Shown here piece after piece: positions 14,601-15,665 of a stretch of 15,665 nt of DNA (positions are counted from its first letter, which is position 1; each line of letters starts with the position of its first letter). The translations under genes and the position numbers were made by a program. Below the pieces are notes generated by a model, which had not been told where the DNA came from, ran no database searches, and saw only the letters and a list, made by a program, of their open reading frames with translations. Origin of the DNA: an uncultured Ruminococcus sp. (GTDB taxonomy: Bacteria > Bacillota > Clostridia > Oscillospirales > CAG-272); assembly GCA_902783755.1 (NCBI GenBank), contig CACZSC010000080.1:1-15665 (forward strand). The letters run 5' to 3'.

Positions 14601-15665
14601 ATGAAAAAGCTTATTGCCATTCTACTGACAGTGATCTTCGTCATCTCGTGCTTCGGGATGACAACTGTTGCCGCGGGTGACGAGCTCCCGTTCTCAAGAG
14701 TGCTGTATATCCCGAAGACGGATACAGAGCCGAACCTTGAGGCGATCGACGAGTCCTGGGGCGAACCTCTGATCCACGTTAGCAAGGACCTCCCGGAAGC
14801 TGTCCTGTACAACTACTGGGATCCCAACAAGCCGAACCCGAACATCGGACAGTCCGAGCTTGCAAGATATCTTGAGACCAGAGACTACATCTGGGCTGAA
14901 GAGAGCGATTTCGATTTCTACTGCCTGTGGGATTCGAAGAACCTTTACATAGGCATCACATCCCCTGACTACGAACCCAGCGGCGCCGTTCCGAAATGGT
15001 CCGGCGACGGATGCCAGATGTGGATCAAGCACAGGAACGGCGTCCTTGACCCGTATGAGCACTATGATCAGGGAATGTACAGCATGTACTGGACCCTCGG
15101 CATGGACGACTATACCGTTCAGTACGGTGAGCTTGCTGAAATGCTTGAGCCGTTCCTCATGATTGAGGACGACGTCATGACGGCTATCGTCAAGATCCCG
15201 TTCACCGAGATCGGCATCAGAAAGAGCGAAGTCAAGGACGGACTTCCGCTGGCTATGGCTTTCATGAGAATCTCCTCCAGAGATTCCCGTGACAAGGGCT
15301 ATGCCGGATATCTCCAGTGGGGATTCGAATACGTGATTACTCTTGTAATGGACGATCCCGCAGTTGAGAATCAGCCCCTTGAGACCGTGGCTCCCATAAA
15401 CGCTCCTCCGATCTACGACGAAGAGCACCCCGGAGAGACGATAGCGCAGCACCAGGAAACCGAGCCTGTCACAACAGACGATACGACGGCTGAAGTCGAG
15501 ATCAATCTTAACGGTGTTTCCAGCTGGGCTCTGACGGAAGTCGAAGCCGGCATCAAAGAGGGACTCGTTCCCGAGAATCTCCAGGCCAACTACACGTCTC
15601 CCGTATCGAGAGGCGCTGTCGCCGGGATGTTCATCAACCTGATCGAGAAGGCTACAGGCAAGACC
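14601..15665 (+). CDS. Secreted CBM9-like protein with C-terminal SLH region (partial at right edge)
   Basis: 355 codons are present and the frame is still open at the window end. Residues 1-25 form a signal peptide (MKK, hydrophobic core, possible cleavage near TVAA); VISC at 14-17 could also serve as a lipobox. Residues about 30-255 resemble the family 9 carbohydrate-binding (DOMON-like) fold: FYCLWDSKNLYIGI (106-119), SGDGCQMWI (134-142) and the later strands VMTAIVKIPFTEIG fit its pattern. An acidic, Thr/Pro-rich linker (256-300) leads to a first SLH repeat from 306 (SSWALTEVEAGIKEGLVPE, then TSPVSRG), closely like the SLH region ending at 14258. It should display a sugar-binding domain on the wall. 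No catalytic domain is visible in the part seen. The ribosome site AGGAG lies 7 bases before the ATG. Confidence 0.82.
   Translation, partial: MKKLIAILLTVIFVISCFGMTTVAAGDELPFSRVLYIPKTDTEPNLEAIDESWGEPLIHVSKDLPEAVLYNYWDPNKPNPNIGQSELARYLETRDYIWAEESDFDFYCLWDSKNLYIGITSPDYEPSGAVPKWSGDGCQMWIKHRNGVLDPYEHYDQGMYSMYWTLGMDDYTVQYGELAEMLEPFLMIEDDVMTAIVKIPFTEIGIRKSEVKDGLPLAMAFMRISSRDSRDKGYAGYLQWGFEYVITLVMDDPAVENQPLETVAPINAPPIYDEEHPGETIAQHQETEPVTTDDTTAEVEINLNGVSSWALTEVEAGIKEGLVPENLQANYTSPVSRGAVAGMFINLIEKATGKT

Overview
The window reads as chromosomal DNA of an anaerobic, cell-wall-anchoring Firmicute, most likely a clostridial gut or rumen type. This rests on family content: SLH-domain surface proteins, a Cthe_2159-like beta-helix family, the VTC/DUF4956 pair, a TetM-like GTPase carrying a YacP/Rae1-type domain, AGGAGG-type ribosome binding sites and sigma-A-type promoters. 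No similarity search was run, so all family names come from recognised motifs.

Layout. (1) 1-62: the last codons of an SLH protein, then a terminator. (2) 63-3890: a strong promoter with phased direct repeats drives a 1189-residue secreted protein with three N-terminal SLH repeats and a large unrecognised ectodomain. (3) A shared bidirectional terminator separates it from a convergent minus-strand gene (3975-6551): an EF-G/TetM-like GTPase fused to a complete Rae1-like NYN endoribonuclease domain. (4) From 6687 on the plus strand runs a tight operon: an OmpR-type regulator and a histidine kinase that overlap by 8 bases, then a VTC-family polyphosphate-polymerase-like protein, a DUF4956 membrane protein and a Cthe_2159-like beta-helix lipoprotein. 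Next come a possible 33-codon cationic peptide, a second Cthe_2159-like protein anchored by C-terminal SLH repeats, and a terminator. (5) 14259-14600 is an AT-rich spacer with a 17-bp palindrome and a relic of the 3' end of an SLH gene. (6) 14601-15665: the start of a secreted CBM9-like protein with a C-terminal SLH region, cut by the window edge.

How they may work together. The 6687-14258 block looks like one surface-building module. It has a two-gene signalling unit, a cytosolic VTC-type catalyst with its DUF4956 membrane partner, and two related beta-helix proteins, one anchored to the membrane by lipid and one to the cell wall by SLH. The signalling pair is the strangest part. The kinase has Glu215 where the phospho-accepting His should be, and the regulator keeps its phospho-Asp (D51) but lacks the acidic Mg pocket, the conserved Thr and the conserved Lys. 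Both frames are intact, which suggests a phosphorelay-independent pair rather than decay. The other standout is the TetM-like/Rae1-like fusion, which would place an A-site mRNA nuclease on a ribosome-binding GTPase.
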